From an uncultured bacterium (lineage in GTDB: Bacteria > Myxococcota_A > Bradymonadia > Bradymonadales > Bradymonadaceae): a stretch of DNA of 47,866 bases. Positions within the stretch are counted from its first letter, which is position 1. Each line of letters begins with the position of its first letter. The stretch spans positions 1 through 47,866 of the forward strand of contig CALJNB010000011.1 in the NCBI GenBank assembly GCA_937981985.1, given 5' to 3'. The notes beneath the pieces are model-generated. The model saw nothing but the letters and a program-made list of their open reading frames with translations, was not told where the DNA came from and made no database searches. Below, in pieces: positions 17,401 to 26,300 of this stretch. The translations under genes and the position numbers were made by a program.

Positions 17401-17676
17401 GGTCTATTGGAAGACGCGGCAACAAAGATTGATGATACCGCGGTTGCGGCATTCAAAGGTGCTTTGATGATTGCTCAGAAGAAAAGCTGGTTCAATGAGT
17501 TCAGTAAGAAAGCAGAGATTGCTCTAGCTGAGCTGAGACCTCGATTGTTCAAAAAGCCATCCGAAAAACGAGCAGAACCGACTCATATGAGTAACGGTTT
17601 CAAGCGAAGTGGGTTCGTGACAGCCGTTGAAGACGAAGATCGATTGACTGATTTGGGCGGGAAGAAAGGAGAATAA
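14401..17676 (+). CDS. Large periplasmic TPR protein, AgmU/GltD-like
   Basis: About 1091 aa. A signal peptide ends at GSGFAQ, and TPR or TPR-like repeats then fill most of the length, e.g. FYLGSSFMETDQKEKGLGVF, ALKAYKRIRKYPKSSVYAYA, ALSNAATFRHGLGEYDKAI and FYFLIGEIYELQGKRTKAF. A Lys-rich segment lies near residues 910-960. In Myxococcus, GltD (AgmU) is a long periplasmic TPR protein encoded just before the TPR lipoprotein GltE (AglT), GltF and the FHA protein GltG (PglI); the same order is found here, which is the main basis for the name. NfsD of the spore-coat export machine is a related alternative. Start chosen at 14401 from GAGGAG seven bases upstream; earlier in-frame starts lack one. 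Its stop overlaps the next start region (TAATG). Confidence 0.75.
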   Translation: MAFNSKGNRGMKPQFLGLLSVLMISLAAGSGFAQDDKKEINVEGDAAKKEVREKVETSKAPVKVFVTEKKVQSVKLLDESIVRLKRLIDRMPEDHRDRPQTLFNLAEAYWSKSKSYELKAFQKQDECGDLAEKGEKGRADSCKATMGKFLEESKKLRKSNIELYAEIIKNYPTFKRLDKVYFYLGSSFMETDQKEKGLGVFKLLIADYPQSSYLPNVLLAFGDYYFEKDDMVSALKAYKRIRKYPKSSVYAYARYKEGWCYYNDAKKEKALDTFLESMKIAKKSPKAGSHASIIKQARKDIVLAYSHFGAPGKAVNFFKNISGKDKSEWLGMGERLGLLYADKGNPESSNKLFKELILLNKESIKVIDYQQEIVRNTTQINSYNQDSVSELVRLAKLVKYADDGKFKDLDKTKWPKKRMEVEGQLRRWAVTYHREAQKTKTADIYAMAYFLYKFYLEAYRDSPKEYEMTFFYGELLYKLQKWEEAATAYDRVVTIKPKGTYTNEAVHGLVLSYFKVVSVSEEQKNLSKNAEQIIASTEKDSKGKKPAVVPVPKATPIPDKQQRLIKACQMYSELNPKGERIVDVKYTMARIYYDYNHLPDAIKSFKDIAYNHPEHRLAVIAANLHLDSWSILQNYDGLHTDVKEYLEKQPIKDEAFIADLRRIDSNVTYKKCAVAQDAEKWKETSTCFVAFFRSHPNSELVDRALYSAALAFERQKDIGKAIQVRKFLLLERPESEYAPVTLYNIGGNYHALAIYSEAAKFYELYASTYPKKENAEVALSNAATFRHGLGEYDKAIEDFEIYLAKFSKRDPAKSAEFYFLIGEIYELQGKRTKAFDQYQSYIRKIGKKDSHDHYMQAHIKIAKYYDRLKGRSNEAKAKAWYKKTLKAYGKFGKTAQSKMKAGRDAAAEARFKQGEVVFREMAKLKINSPNEKKLKKALAQKKKKLLEAEKIFKSVIKFGRPDWTIAAFYRIGAGQHNAANSIRKSFIPKRLTYDQKEIYRGLLEDAATKIDDTAVAAFKGALMIAQKKSWFNEFSKKAEIALAELRPRLFKKPSEKRAEPTHMSNGFKRSGFVTAVEDEDRLTDLGGKKGE

Positions 17677-17678
17677 TG

Positions 17679-19109
17679 ATGAAAATGAAACCTATGAAAA
17701 ATATTCTTGTTTTGATTTTGATTTCGATGTTCTCGTTATCACTGGCGTGTTCTGGTGGGGCGAAAAAGAAGGATACTGCGGCCACAGAGCAACCTCCTCA
17801 GGGTGGTTCTACCAACAAGAAGGCAATTGAAGCTTTTGAGGGAGCGGTGAGCATGTACGAAAAAGGCGGTGGTTCGAATTTGGCAACCGTTGAAACGAAA
17901 CTAAAAAATGCGGTTGGTATTGACGGTTCTTTTGGTAAGGCTTGGTTCAACCTGGGCGTCGTGCAAGAGGCTCAAGGGAAGGACAAAGAGGCCGAGGAGT
18001 CCTATAATAAAGCACTAAAAGCGTCGCCTGGTCTGGGGTCTCCCTTAGTAAATCTGGGTATGATGGCAATAGAAGCGGGCGATGAAGATAAAGGTCGTGA
18101 TTTCTTTCAGCGTGCCATACAAGCCGAGGAGTTCAACACTGCTGCAAATAGTAACATCAGTGTTTTCTATCGTCGTGACGGCAAGTTCGTTGAAGCGGTA
18201 CAACACGCAAGGCGTTCACTGGCCGGAGATGCCTCCAATCTTAATGCTTATGCCAATCTGGCTCGTATCTATTTTGCCCGTGGGAACTTCGACGTTGCGC
18301 TATTGGTTTGCAAAAGTTCGATCAACTTGGATGACAAGAATCCTGATATCTACAATATTATGGGCCTGATCTGGCTTTCAAAGAAAGACGTTACGGAGGG
18401 TATTCGCAACTTCAAAAAAGCTTTGGGTTTGGATCCTAAACATATTGCGGCCAATATGAATTTGGGGGCCGTTGTGTTGAACGTTCGTGATTATCCTGCG
18501 GCGATTGGACATTTTGAAACGGTTCTCAAACAAGAACCGAAAAATACCGAAGCGAAGATTAGTATTGCGGTGGCTAAACGCGGAACGGGCGATCTGAAGG
18601 CTGCCCGAAGTATCTACGAAGAAGTTAAGAAAAATGACCCGGCCAACGCAGCTATGGCCGATTACAATCTTGGCATTTTGGAACAAGAGCATTTGGCGAA
18701 AATCGCCGCTTTGGGAGAAGGAGAGCCACCGGCGGACGCTGTTCAATCGGTTCAGTGGTCCATCAAGAATACGAAAGCACAAGTGGGTCATCTGCAAAAG
18801 GCGAAAACGCATTTTCAGAATTATCTAGCCGCAGAACAGCGAGATGAGAAGGGGCGTGCAGAAGCGCAGAAACGTCATGACGCTATCAGTGCTAATATTG
18901 AGAGTATAAACGCTCAGATTCCCGAAATGGAACGCAGTGTTATCGAGATTCAGCAAGAGATGGAAGCTGAGAAGAAAGAAGCGGCAGCGGCTAAGCTTGA
19001 AGAAGAAGCCGAAGCAGCAGCAGCGTTAAAGGCTGAGGCAGCAGCAAAAAAGGCTGAAGCTGAAAAGTTAATCAAAGACGCAGCGAAAGGTGCGACAAAG
19101 AGCAAATAA
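17679..19109 (+). CDS. TPR lipoprotein, AglT/GltE-like
   Basis: About 476 aa. The signal peptide ends in lipobox SLAC (Cys24), predicting a lipid anchor. Residues about 45-330 hold classical TPRs, such as AWFNLGVVQEAQGKDKEAEE, SNISVFYRRDGKFVEAVQHA and NAYANLARIYFARGNFDVAL. The C-terminal 50 residues are an Ala/Glu/Lys coiled coil. GltE/AglT of Myxococcus is a TPR lipoprotein of similar size in the same gene position, needed for gliding as part of the trans-envelope complex. GGAG at 17668-17671 serves ATG 17676 or 17679; spacing favours 17679. It overlaps or abuts the large TPR gene, implying translational coupling. NfsE-type proteins are the main alternative. Confidence 0.75.
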   Translation: MKMKPMKNILVLILISMFSLSLACSGGAKKKDTAATEQPPQGGSTNKKAIEAFEGAVSMYEKGGGSNLATVETKLKNAVGIDGSFGKAWFNLGVVQEAQGKDKEAEESYNKALKASPGLGSPLVNLGMMAIEAGDEDKGRDFFQRAIQAEEFNTAANSNISVFYRRDGKFVEAVQHARRSLAGDASNLNAYANLARIYFARGNFDVALLVCKSSINLDDKNPDIYNIMGLIWLSKKDVTEGIRNFKKALGLDPKHIAANMNLGAVVLNVRDYPAAIGHFETVLKQEPKNTEAKISIAVAKRGTGDLKAARSIYEEVKKNDPANAAMADYNLGILEQEHLAKIAALGEGEPPADAVQSVQWSIKNTKAQVGHLQKAKTHFQNYLAAEQRDEKGRAEAQKRHDAISANIESINAQIPEMERSVIEIQQEMEAEKKEAAAAKLEEEAEAAAALKAEAAAKKAEAEKLIKDAAKGATKSK

Positions 19110-19179
19110 ACAAAACTTTTGTCTTTGGCTTAGGTGTGATATCCTAGAACGGGCGTCACAAAAAGAATATTTATACGAA

Positions 19180-19208
19180 AAAACTTGGAACTTATTGTTC
19201 TAAGTTTT
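19180..19208 (+). terminator. Hairpin between the TPR lipoprotein and the small GltF-position gene
   Basis: AAAACTTGGAAC (19180-19191), loop TTATT and GTTCTAAGTTTT (19197-19208) form a 12-bp stem with one mismatch. It ends in a short T-run and lies in a 148-base gap inside the otherwise tightly packed cluster. It could be a partial terminator or an mRNA-processing or stability element that sets different levels for the genes on either side. Confidence 0.55.
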
Positions 19209-19257
19209 GTCTATGGTTTGAACGGATAAATACGGTCGAGCCGAAACGAGGATGGTT

Positions 19258-19557
19258 ATGAGATCTATATTTGGAAAATCGCTTTTAGTTTTCTTTTTCG
19301 TACTACTTGCATCCACTGCTGCTTTCGCACAGGACGCTATGCCGGATGCCGGTGAAGCTATGGGCGGTGGGGGCGATAGTGCAGTTACTTATAAAAAAGA
19401 GACCAATTATGATTTCGACGCCGATGATATCGACGGAGCGTTAGTGAAGCCGGATGAAGCAAATATTGATGCAACACAACATGGTCGAACGAGTTCGTTG
19501 ATTCGAATCCGACCGGATTTTATTCCAGAGATGTTGAAGAGCGTCGAAGACATCTAG
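19258..19557 (+). CDS. Small secreted protein in the GltF position
   Basis: About 99 aa. Signal peptide of 23 residues cleaved after AFA (STAAFAQDA). The mature part has a Gly-rich spot and then NYDFDADDIDGALVKPDEAN and SSLIRIRPDFIPEMLKSVED. The acidic FDADDIDGAL-Pro core followed by SSLI-R-F resembles small proteins that accompany AgmX/PglI-type proteins in myxobacteria, as I recall them. Located between the AglT-like and PglI-like genes, as GltF is in Myxococcus. Start at ATG 19258 rather than 19252 because GAGG (19248-19251) then has normal spacing. Function unknown; it probably contacts the inner-membrane complex from the periplasm. Confidence 0.65.
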   Translation: MRSIFGKSLLVFFFVLLASTAAFAQDAMPDAGEAMGGGGDSAVTYKKETNYDFDADDIDGALVKPDEANIDATQHGRTSSLIRIRPDFIPEMLKSVEDI

Positions 19558-19608
19558 CTAAGTAGTTAGTCGGAAGTATAGTGCGAGACACCACCTAGGA
19601 AAGAAGCT

Positions 19609-21720
19609 ATGAGTACACAATTAAGATTCGAAATTATTCAGAACGGCGAAGTTGTTCGTACCGAAGAACTTGATCAAGACGTTATAAAGGTCGGGAAACT
19701 TCAGAGTTCTCATTTAAAGCTCGATGACCCAAATGTTTCTCGTATTCATGCTGTTATCGAAAGAAATCAGTCCGACGGTACTCTAACAGTTATTGATCTA
19801 GGAAGTGCTACCGGGACCTTCGTTAACGGTGAAAAGATCACGAAGACGACGCTGAACAGTAATGATGAATTGCAATTCGGGGATACTACGATTCGGATAT
19901 CGGTTATGGAAGCGGTTGCCGCTGCGCCTGTTGAAATTCAGCCCGCTTCCATCGCGGCGGCTGATGTTGCTGGTGCGAGTTCTGTCGCTACAGCTCCAAT
20001 GCCGACAGCGACGTCTGGAGGTTTGGTTACAAACGCGCAAGGCGAGCAGGTAGAGCCCTTCACTTTGCAAGGCCATTACGATGAGGCCGGGAATTACATT
20101 CCCGGTTACTATGATAATACGGGCGCATTCCATTTAGGATACGGATTCTATGATGACAACCAACAATGGACAGTTTCCCACGGATATTACGATCCAGCGG
20201 GAGAATGGATCGAGTCCGCCCAACCTGTGTCTTCTGTTGGAAACGCGTCTGCTGCCGATGTTTTCAGTCCTAGTCTGTCTGCGGGGGGGCAAGATGCGCA
20301 ATTTAAGAATCATCTCGGAGAGGAAACCTCTTGGATGCTCTACGACGTAAGTGACAAACAAGAATATCAAGAATCTTTTTTCAATGAACAAGGCGGCGAC
20401 ACACTGGAAGTCGCGATGCTTTGGGGCGATCATGTTCTTGCTGTCAATAGTTACAACAATCAATCGGTAACGATTGGTGATGACGCTACGAAAAATGATT
20501 TTGTGCTGGAGAATACTGATCTGGAACTCGTTTCATTTAGAGGCGGATATTCAGTTCAGTTTGCAGCAGGGATGACGGGTCAAGTCAGGACCGGGGATGA
20601 GACGATGACTCTGGCTCAGGCGATACAACGTGGTGTTGCAAGTGGCGGCGGTAATATGTACTCGCTTCCTTTAGATTCCCGAACAAGCGTCCGCGTAGAT
20701 ATTGACGATACCACCTTTCTTGTACATTTCACCGACCTACCGATTTTTGCAGCTGGGGGTTCGTCGTTTGATTGGACGGCAGCACCTTACATCGGGTTAA
20801 GTGGGGTAATCCATGCTCTCTTCTTGCTCATTGTTTTCTTCAATCCTGAAGGCGCAAATAGCCTAGATTTGGATGCATTCAACGCCGATGATCGTTTCGT
20901 TCAACTTATGATCGAACCTGAAGAGGAAGAAGAGGAAGAACCAGATATGTTGGATGGGGCTGGCGAAGAAGCTGCTGCTAAGGCCGCTGGAGAAGAAGGA
21001 AAAGCAGGGAAAGAAGACGCCGCGGAGACGAATAAAAAGATGGCCATCAAAGGCGAGTCTGAGGATCTTGAGCTGAAGAAAGCGCGAGATACTCAGGTTG
21101 CTATGGATTCCGGTATTGCGTCTGAGCTCATGGTTTCTAGTCCTTTCGGTTCGGCGGCGACGTCGGTCGGAAGCGATGCGATTCATGCATTGGGCGGTTT
21201 GGAAGGCGAAGGATACGGAGAAAGTAGTGGTCTTGGCGGTCTCGGTGTAGCCGGAGCGGGTCGTGGCGGTGGAGGAATTTCGGAGCGCGGTATTGGTTTA
21301 TCTGATACGGGGACGGCCGGTCGCGGTGGTAAGGGACGTGGCGGAAAAGGTTACGGAAAAAGCGCAGGTGATTTGGGAGAGCGTCGGGCACGAGTTCCTA
21401 AAATCGTTCCAGGAAGGCCTACTGTTCAGGGTTCTCTTGATAAAGCCATTATTCGACGTGTCGTGCGACAAAATCGTCGCGCAATTAAGTATTGCTACGA
21501 GAAAGAACTTCAAAAGAACAAGAACCTAGCGGGAACTGTAAAAATCAAATTTACGATATCAGCTAGTGGTTCGGTGATTAGTTCGCGCGTTTCGTCAACG
21601 ACTTTGAAGAACAAAAAAGTAGAGCGTTGTATGGCGGGTAAAGTTAAACGTTGGGTGTTCCCTGAACCGAAGGGTGGCGGAATCGTTATCGTTAACTATC
21701 CATTCAACTTGAAGTCTTAA
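19609..21720 (+). CDS. FHA and AgmX/PglI C-terminal domain protein, PglI/GltG-like
   Basis: A 703-aa inner-membrane protein. Residues about 15-99 are an FHA domain (LDDPNVSRIHAVIE, then GSATGTFVNGEKI), which binds phosphothreonine peptides in the cytoplasm. Residues about 155-204 are a Tyr/Asp/Gly repeat (GHYDEAGNYIPGYYDNTG and similar units). One membrane segment lies near 390-412 (YIGLSGVIHALFLLIVFF). An acidic, then Gly-rich, periplasmic linker follows, and residues about 605-703 are the TonB-like AgmX/PglI C-terminal domain (RRAIKYCYEKELQKN, TVKIKFTISASGSV, VKRWVFPEPKGG). GltG of Myxococcus has FHA, TM and TonB-like modules and couples the inner-membrane motor to periplasmic parts. AGGAAAG precedes the ATG. 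A terminator follows. Confidence 0.85.
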   Translation: MSTQLRFEIIQNGEVVRTEELDQDVIKVGKLQSSHLKLDDPNVSRIHAVIERNQSDGTLTVIDLGSATGTFVNGEKITKTTLNSNDELQFGDTTIRISVMEAVAAAPVEIQPASIAAADVAGASSVATAPMPTATSGGLVTNAQGEQVEPFTLQGHYDEAGNYIPGYYDNTGAFHLGYGFYDDNQQWTVSHGYYDPAGEWIESAQPVSSVGNASAADVFSPSLSAGGQDAQFKNHLGEETSWMLYDVSDKQEYQESFFNEQGGDTLEVAMLWGDHVLAVNSYNNQSVTIGDDATKNDFVLENTDLELVSFRGGYSVQFAAGMTGQVRTGDETMTLAQAIQRGVASGGGNMYSLPLDSRTSVRVDIDDTTFLVHFTDLPIFAAGGSSFDWTAAPYIGLSGVIHALFLLIVFFNPEGANSLDLDAFNADDRFVQLMIEPEEEEEEEPDMLDGAGEEAAAKAAGEEGKAGKEDAAETNKKMAIKGESEDLELKKARDTQVAMDSGIASELMVSSPFGSAATSVGSDAIHALGGLEGEGYGESSGLGGLGVAGAGRGGGGISERGIGLSDTGTAGRGGKGRGGKGYGKSAGDLGERRARVPKIVPGRPTVQGSLDKAIIRRVVRQNRRAIKYCYEKELQKNKNLAGTVKIKFTISASGSVISSRVSSTTLKNKKVERCMAGKVKRWVFPEPKGGGIVIVNYPFNLKS

Positions 21721-21740
21721 ATTTTCAAATGATATTGGAT

Positions 21741-21763
21741 AGGCTCTTCGGAGTCTTTTTTTT
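21741..21763 (+). terminator. Rho-independent terminator after the PglI-like gene
   Basis: AGGCTC (21741-21746), a stable TTCG tetraloop and GAGTCT (21751-21756) pair with one G-T wobble and run into a stretch of T ending at 21763. It closes the first transcriptional block of the cluster. Confidence 0.88.
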
Positions 21764-21881
21764 GGGCCGTAGCACTTAAAAAATTGACTTTTGAATTGCA
21801 GATCGCCTGGCTCGCAAAGATCTTCTCCAGGTTAGGAGCTCGGGACACCAACTATAAATCGCGGTCTAGGGGGTTAGCCAT

Positions 21882-22150
21882 ATTCAACGGATCGTTACGC
21901 GGCACCGACGAGGGTTATATAGTGTTACGAAAGAGAACTTTACCGGAACCCAAAACTCAAAGGCAGGGTGACCGTCCAATTTGCGATTTCCAAAGACGGA
22001 CGCGTCAGCACTTTAAAAGTGGTGTCCAATATAATGCGCAGTAGTTCGGAAAATGTTTGGCGAAAAAGGCTAAAGGCTGGGTTTTCGGCGAACTTATGGG
22101 AAGCTATTGTGAAGTACCCATTTAGATTCGGCCCCGGCTTAGAACCCTAA
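21882..22150 (+). pseudogene. Decayed AgmX/PglI C-terminal domain (possible gltJ/agmX remnant)
   Basis: Translating across frames recovers the same domain that ends the upstream gene. IQRIVTRHRRGLY lies in the frame of 21882. After a shift near 21920 comes CYERELYRNPKLKGRVTVQF, then AISKDGRVSTLKVVSN, running open to a stop at 22148-22150 (ending FRFGPGLEP). These align with RRVVRQNRRAIKYCYEKEL and TVKIKFTISASGSV of the intact protein. In the second frame a TAG immediately precedes the CYE motif. No start, FHA or membrane region survives. It is a diverged remnant rather than a fresh duplicate. AgmX/GltJ, which carries this domain and lies in the same Myxococcus cluster, is a plausible parent. 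Confidence 0.8.
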
Positions 22151-22338
22151 AACCTTTGCTATGCCGGTGATGATTCGAACCCAGCAGCGCACTTTAAAAC
22201 TAATAGACGCCTCAGTCTGGTGGCTAATTCTCTGACAAAAAATCGTAACTTTCAAAATAACGCGATAAGGATCATTGCGGCATTGTGGTGAAAAAGGTTA
22301 TGATGGACAAAACCTAATATCTTAGAATTGGTAGAATA

Positions 22339-23247
22339 ATGAAACGAATACTAATAGCGATGATCGTTCTTATGGCTTTCGGTTGTGAAGGAATGAATCG
22401 CGCGGAATCGGTGCGAAAGATGAATGAGGGACTCGATGCGTACAAGCGCGGCCTCAATGTAGATGCGATCGACGCGTTGAAAGAGGCAAGTCGTCTTGAT
22501 CCAACATATTCCGAACCGGCCTACTTTTTGGGTCAAATCTATCATGTGAAAATGAAAGAACTTGATAATGCGGAACGTTTTTATCGAGAAGCCCAGGAAC
22601 GGGACAAAGACAATCCTCAAATAGCTTATCGACTGGGTACCGTTTTGGGGGAGCGAGGAAAATGGCCAGAAGCAGAAAGTATGCAGTCGGAGGCGACTCG
22701 TCTGGATGAGAAATTTGCTAAAGCGTGGTTCCGGAAAGGCTTGGCTCAAGAACGCCAAGAGAAATATGTGGAAGCGGTAGAATCTTACGGAAAATCTATT
22801 AGGGCCAATGCCAGAATGAAGATGGAGAAATCTGATCCTGGTGGTGCTGCGTATCATGCGCTCGGAAAACTATACGTTAGGTACAAACAGTTCGATAAAG
22901 CGGTTGCAGTTTACCAAAATGGTATTTTGAATAATGATCAGGAGACGAGTCCGAATCGTCCCGTACAATTATTTTCAGGAAGAGGGGTAGCGCAGATAGA
23001 GCTTGGAAAATTTCAAGAGTCGGCGTCCAGTTTCGAAAAAGCACTATCAATCGATAGTGGGCATACTACATCGATCTTCAATTTAGCGGTTGCCAACATG
23101 GCAATGAAGAAGACCGGCGAAGCAATCAAAGGATTTGAACGCTTCAAGAGTCGCGCGGACCGTTCCGAAGACGAAGCTCGAATTGTTGCGGCACAGGGCT
23201 TCATCCAACAGATAAAAGCTGCGGAAGAAAAAGCGAAGCAAAAATAA
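22339..23247 (+). CDS. TPR lipoprotein upstream of the giant TPR gene
   Basis: 302 aa. The signal peptide ends AFGC, a slightly atypical lipobox, predicting lipidation at Cys16. Residues 20-285 contain about six TPRs: GLDAYKRGLNVDAIDALKEA, AYFLGQIYHVKMKELDNAER, AYRLGTVLGERGKWPEAESM and others. It should be a periplasm-facing scaffold. It begins a second block of the cluster, 57 bases before the giant gene, and I assume co-transcription. Closest functional analogue unknown; the Myxococcus cluster also encodes accessory (Agn) proteins, but I cannot match this one to any of them. The ribosome-binding site is weak (GGTAGAAT). Confidence 0.7.
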   Translation: MKRILIAMIVLMAFGCEGMNRAESVRKMNEGLDAYKRGLNVDAIDALKEASRLDPTYSEPAYFLGQIYHVKMKELDNAERFYREAQERDKDNPQIAYRLGTVLGERGKWPEAESMQSEATRLDEKFAKAWFRKGLAQERQEKYVEAVESYGKSIRANARMKMEKSDPGGAAYHALGKLYVRYKQFDKAVAVYQNGILNNDQETSPNRPVQLFSGRGVAQIELGKFQESASSFEKALSIDSGHTTSIFNLAVANMAMKKTGEAIKGFERFKSRADRSEDEARIVAAQGFIQQIKAAEEKAKQK

Positions 23248-23304
23248 AAAATAAAGTTAGTCACAGTCGAATTTTTTTCGACGTCCCCGATAAGAAAGAA
23301 AAGT

Positions 23305-26300
23305 ATGGCGCTCGATACTCAAGTAGTTAAATTTCTCAATCAACTAGAGGCTAATCCGCTGGATATTTCGGCGGTCATACAACTGGAGAAAATGTTTTCC
23401 CCAGATTGGGAAGGTCTCGTGGAACTCTTTGAAGAGCGCGGGAAATCAAGCCACGATGGAATGGCCGCACGATTTTTTCTCGAGGCAGGACGCATTGTTC
23501 AATCGAAGCTTCAAAATGAAGCACGCGCGACAGGCTTTTACGAACTCGCTGAGCTTTCATCCTTAAATGCGGGTTTGGTACATGAAATTAAACTACTTCA
23601 ACTTTCCCACGCCGGACAGGCTGAACTCTTTTCTTATTTTACAGATGTCCTCAATGATTGGCCGCATACCGATACATCCGAAGCTGGTATTCTGGAAACA
23701 CAACGTCAACAAAGCGTACTGTACTATCGCGTCGCGACTATTCTACGCGATGTACTTAAGAATAATGAAGACGCTGAAGGCGCTTACGCGTATGCGTTGC
23801 AGTTGGACCCAAGTAATTTAGCGGCGTTTTGGGCACGCCAATCCTTGGCGGAAACAGACGGGCGCTGGGAAGATTATGCGGCGCTTTTAATCGCAGAATA
23901 TCAGATGCTCACGGGAGCGGAGACCGATATTGAGCGACAGCTGGAGATTCTGCTCGATTTAGGAGATGTGTATCACCAGCATCTGGACCTTTCCGAGGAC
24001 GCGGCACACAGTTATCGTAACGTTTATGAATACGATCCGACGAACGAACGTGCACGAAAGGGTCTTGTATCTCTGGGGCATCTACCGCCGTTGGACGGCG
24101 AAGATGAAGAATCTCAAGTTTTGGAATTAGAGGAAGTTGTTGCCGATTCTGCTGAACTCCCGACTGGTGTAAAGCATATCAGCGAAGCAGATTCGGTGGG
24201 TGAAGACGCGCAAGGTTTCGCCTTGGGATCGACCAGTAAAATGGGAGGTATGGGGATCGCAGCCCCGATAGCTGATTCGCTCGCTGATGGATCCGAGCTT
24301 GATCTGGAACTTAGCGATTTGAAAGAGGATTCGGAGGAACCGAATTCTCAAAGGATTACGATTGAGCCTGAAGAGCCGAATGGTCAGCGGGCGACGATAA
24401 CTCCTGACGAGTACGACGATCCGGATTCTTCGGACGCTAATGGGATGACGGTTCCGCCATCGGCTGAAGCATTTGAACTTCGAAAAAGTGAAACAGTAGA
24501 TTTGTTGCCGATGGATTCTATCGAACCGATAGATGCGAGTGAAAGCGAAATTGAAGTTGGAGTGCTTTCCGAAGCTATTGAGGTCGGACAACCGGTAGAG
24601 TTGAGCGAAGCGGAGCATAGTGAGGACGAAAAAGTAGAAACTGAAGAGAGTGAGGCGGAAGAAAGCGAAGCACTCGCTTTGGACTCCGTAGCGGAGAATG
24701 CGGACGCGAACGAAGCTGAGTCTGAAATAGCAGCCAAAGCTGAACGAGAAGAGTCGGTCGCCGAGGAGTCGGTCGCTGAAGAGTCGGTTGCCGAAGAGTC
24801 GGTCGCCGAGGAGTCGGTCGCCGCGGAGTCGGTCGCAGAAGAGTCGGCCGTCGAAGAGTCGGTCGCAGAAGCTTCAGCCGCTGAAGTTGATCCTGTTCCT
24901 GAGCGAGTAGATCTTTCACCTACGGCCGGAAAGTGGACCGAGCGTGTGGAATCGTGTTGTGAGTCCGAAGCTTTAGATACATTGGTGAACGGTGTTCGAA
25001 TTGCTGATCGAAATCGTGGGATGAAGGAATATTACGAACTTCTTTGGCATGCTGCGTCTGGAACCTCAGAGCTTGAAGCGTTTTATGATCAAACCCACTT
25101 TCTTCATGATGATAAAGCTTTTTGGGAGGACGCGTTTGATGGAGCTGGCGGAAATGTTCAAGCGAAGATCGCGTTCATCTCCCTGCAAGATGAAGCTCGA
25201 ACTAAAGAAGTCGGCGGAGACTTTGCCGAAGAATTAGTAGGTGATGGTGCCGCGGCGCGAGATAACTGGAGAAAATTTCAACGTCTAGTAGAAACACGTT
25301 TTGCAGGACTTGAAGGAGACGAAAAAGAACGTCGTATTTATTTTCACATGGCTGATATCGCGGTGGCGATCCAGGCGGATGATAAAGAGATGGATTCGAT
25401 GAGACGTCTTGATCGCGCGGTGAAAAATGATCCGGTGGTAGGTAGTCGACTCAAACGTATTTATCGCGACGCGGAAAAATGGCCTGGCGTAGTCGAAGTG
25501 ATTAAAAAGGAACTTGCAGCCGCGGTTGATCCTGAAGACAAGATCGATATTCTTCGCGAACAAGTGTCGGTTTATAAGAATCATATGAAGAACAACAATC
25601 ATGTTGTTAGCGCATATAAAGAGATCTTAAAACTTGATGAGACGAACGACGAAGCTCTAGAAGCGTTGATGGAACTCTACGAACAGATGAATAAATCGTC
25701 TGACTTAGTGGCCATCCTCAAACAAAAAGCAGAGTCGTCTGAAGATAACGATGAGAAGATCGCTATTCATATGCGAATCGCGACGATTTTTGTTGAAAAG
25801 TTTCGAAACCAAGCAGAAGCGTTGAAGTCTTACGAACAGGTTTTAGAATTTGATCCGAAACATAGGATGGCTTGCGAATCCCTCATAGAGATCTACGAGA
25901 AGCGTCGTGAATGGGATAAGCTGATCGATTTAAAGCGGCGTCTACTAGAAGGACTCTCCGATGAAGAGAAAATATCGGGGACGAAGGAAATTGCTGAGTT
26001 AGCGAGCAAAAATCGAAAGTCGGTATTGGCTACCGAGCTTTGGATTGCTGTTCGCGAATACTCCCCGACAGATATTGATGCGCTTGATGCGCTTGAAAAA
26101 GAATACGGTAAAACGAAAGACTATTCGGCACTTGCAGGGATTATTGAGGACAAGGCAGCAATTACCGAAGACCCAGATGAAAAGCTAAAACTACTCCAAA
26201 AGCTTGGGCTACTTTATTCGGATAGAATTGGGGATCAGGAGAAAGCCTCTATTGCATGGCAAAGTGCCTACGAAATCGATCCGACGAATTTGAAATCGAA

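Noticed and set aside
22168-22187. GATTCGAAC segment resembling a tRNA T-loop
   Set aside because: No pairing T-stem, anticodon arm or acceptor stem can be built on either strand around it.
24127-24919. Long antisense frames opposite the acidic region of the giant gene
   Set aside because: They are shadows created by the Glu/Ser/Val codon bias of the real gene; the Pro/Arg/Leu-rich translations look like no protein family and lack ribosome-binding sites.
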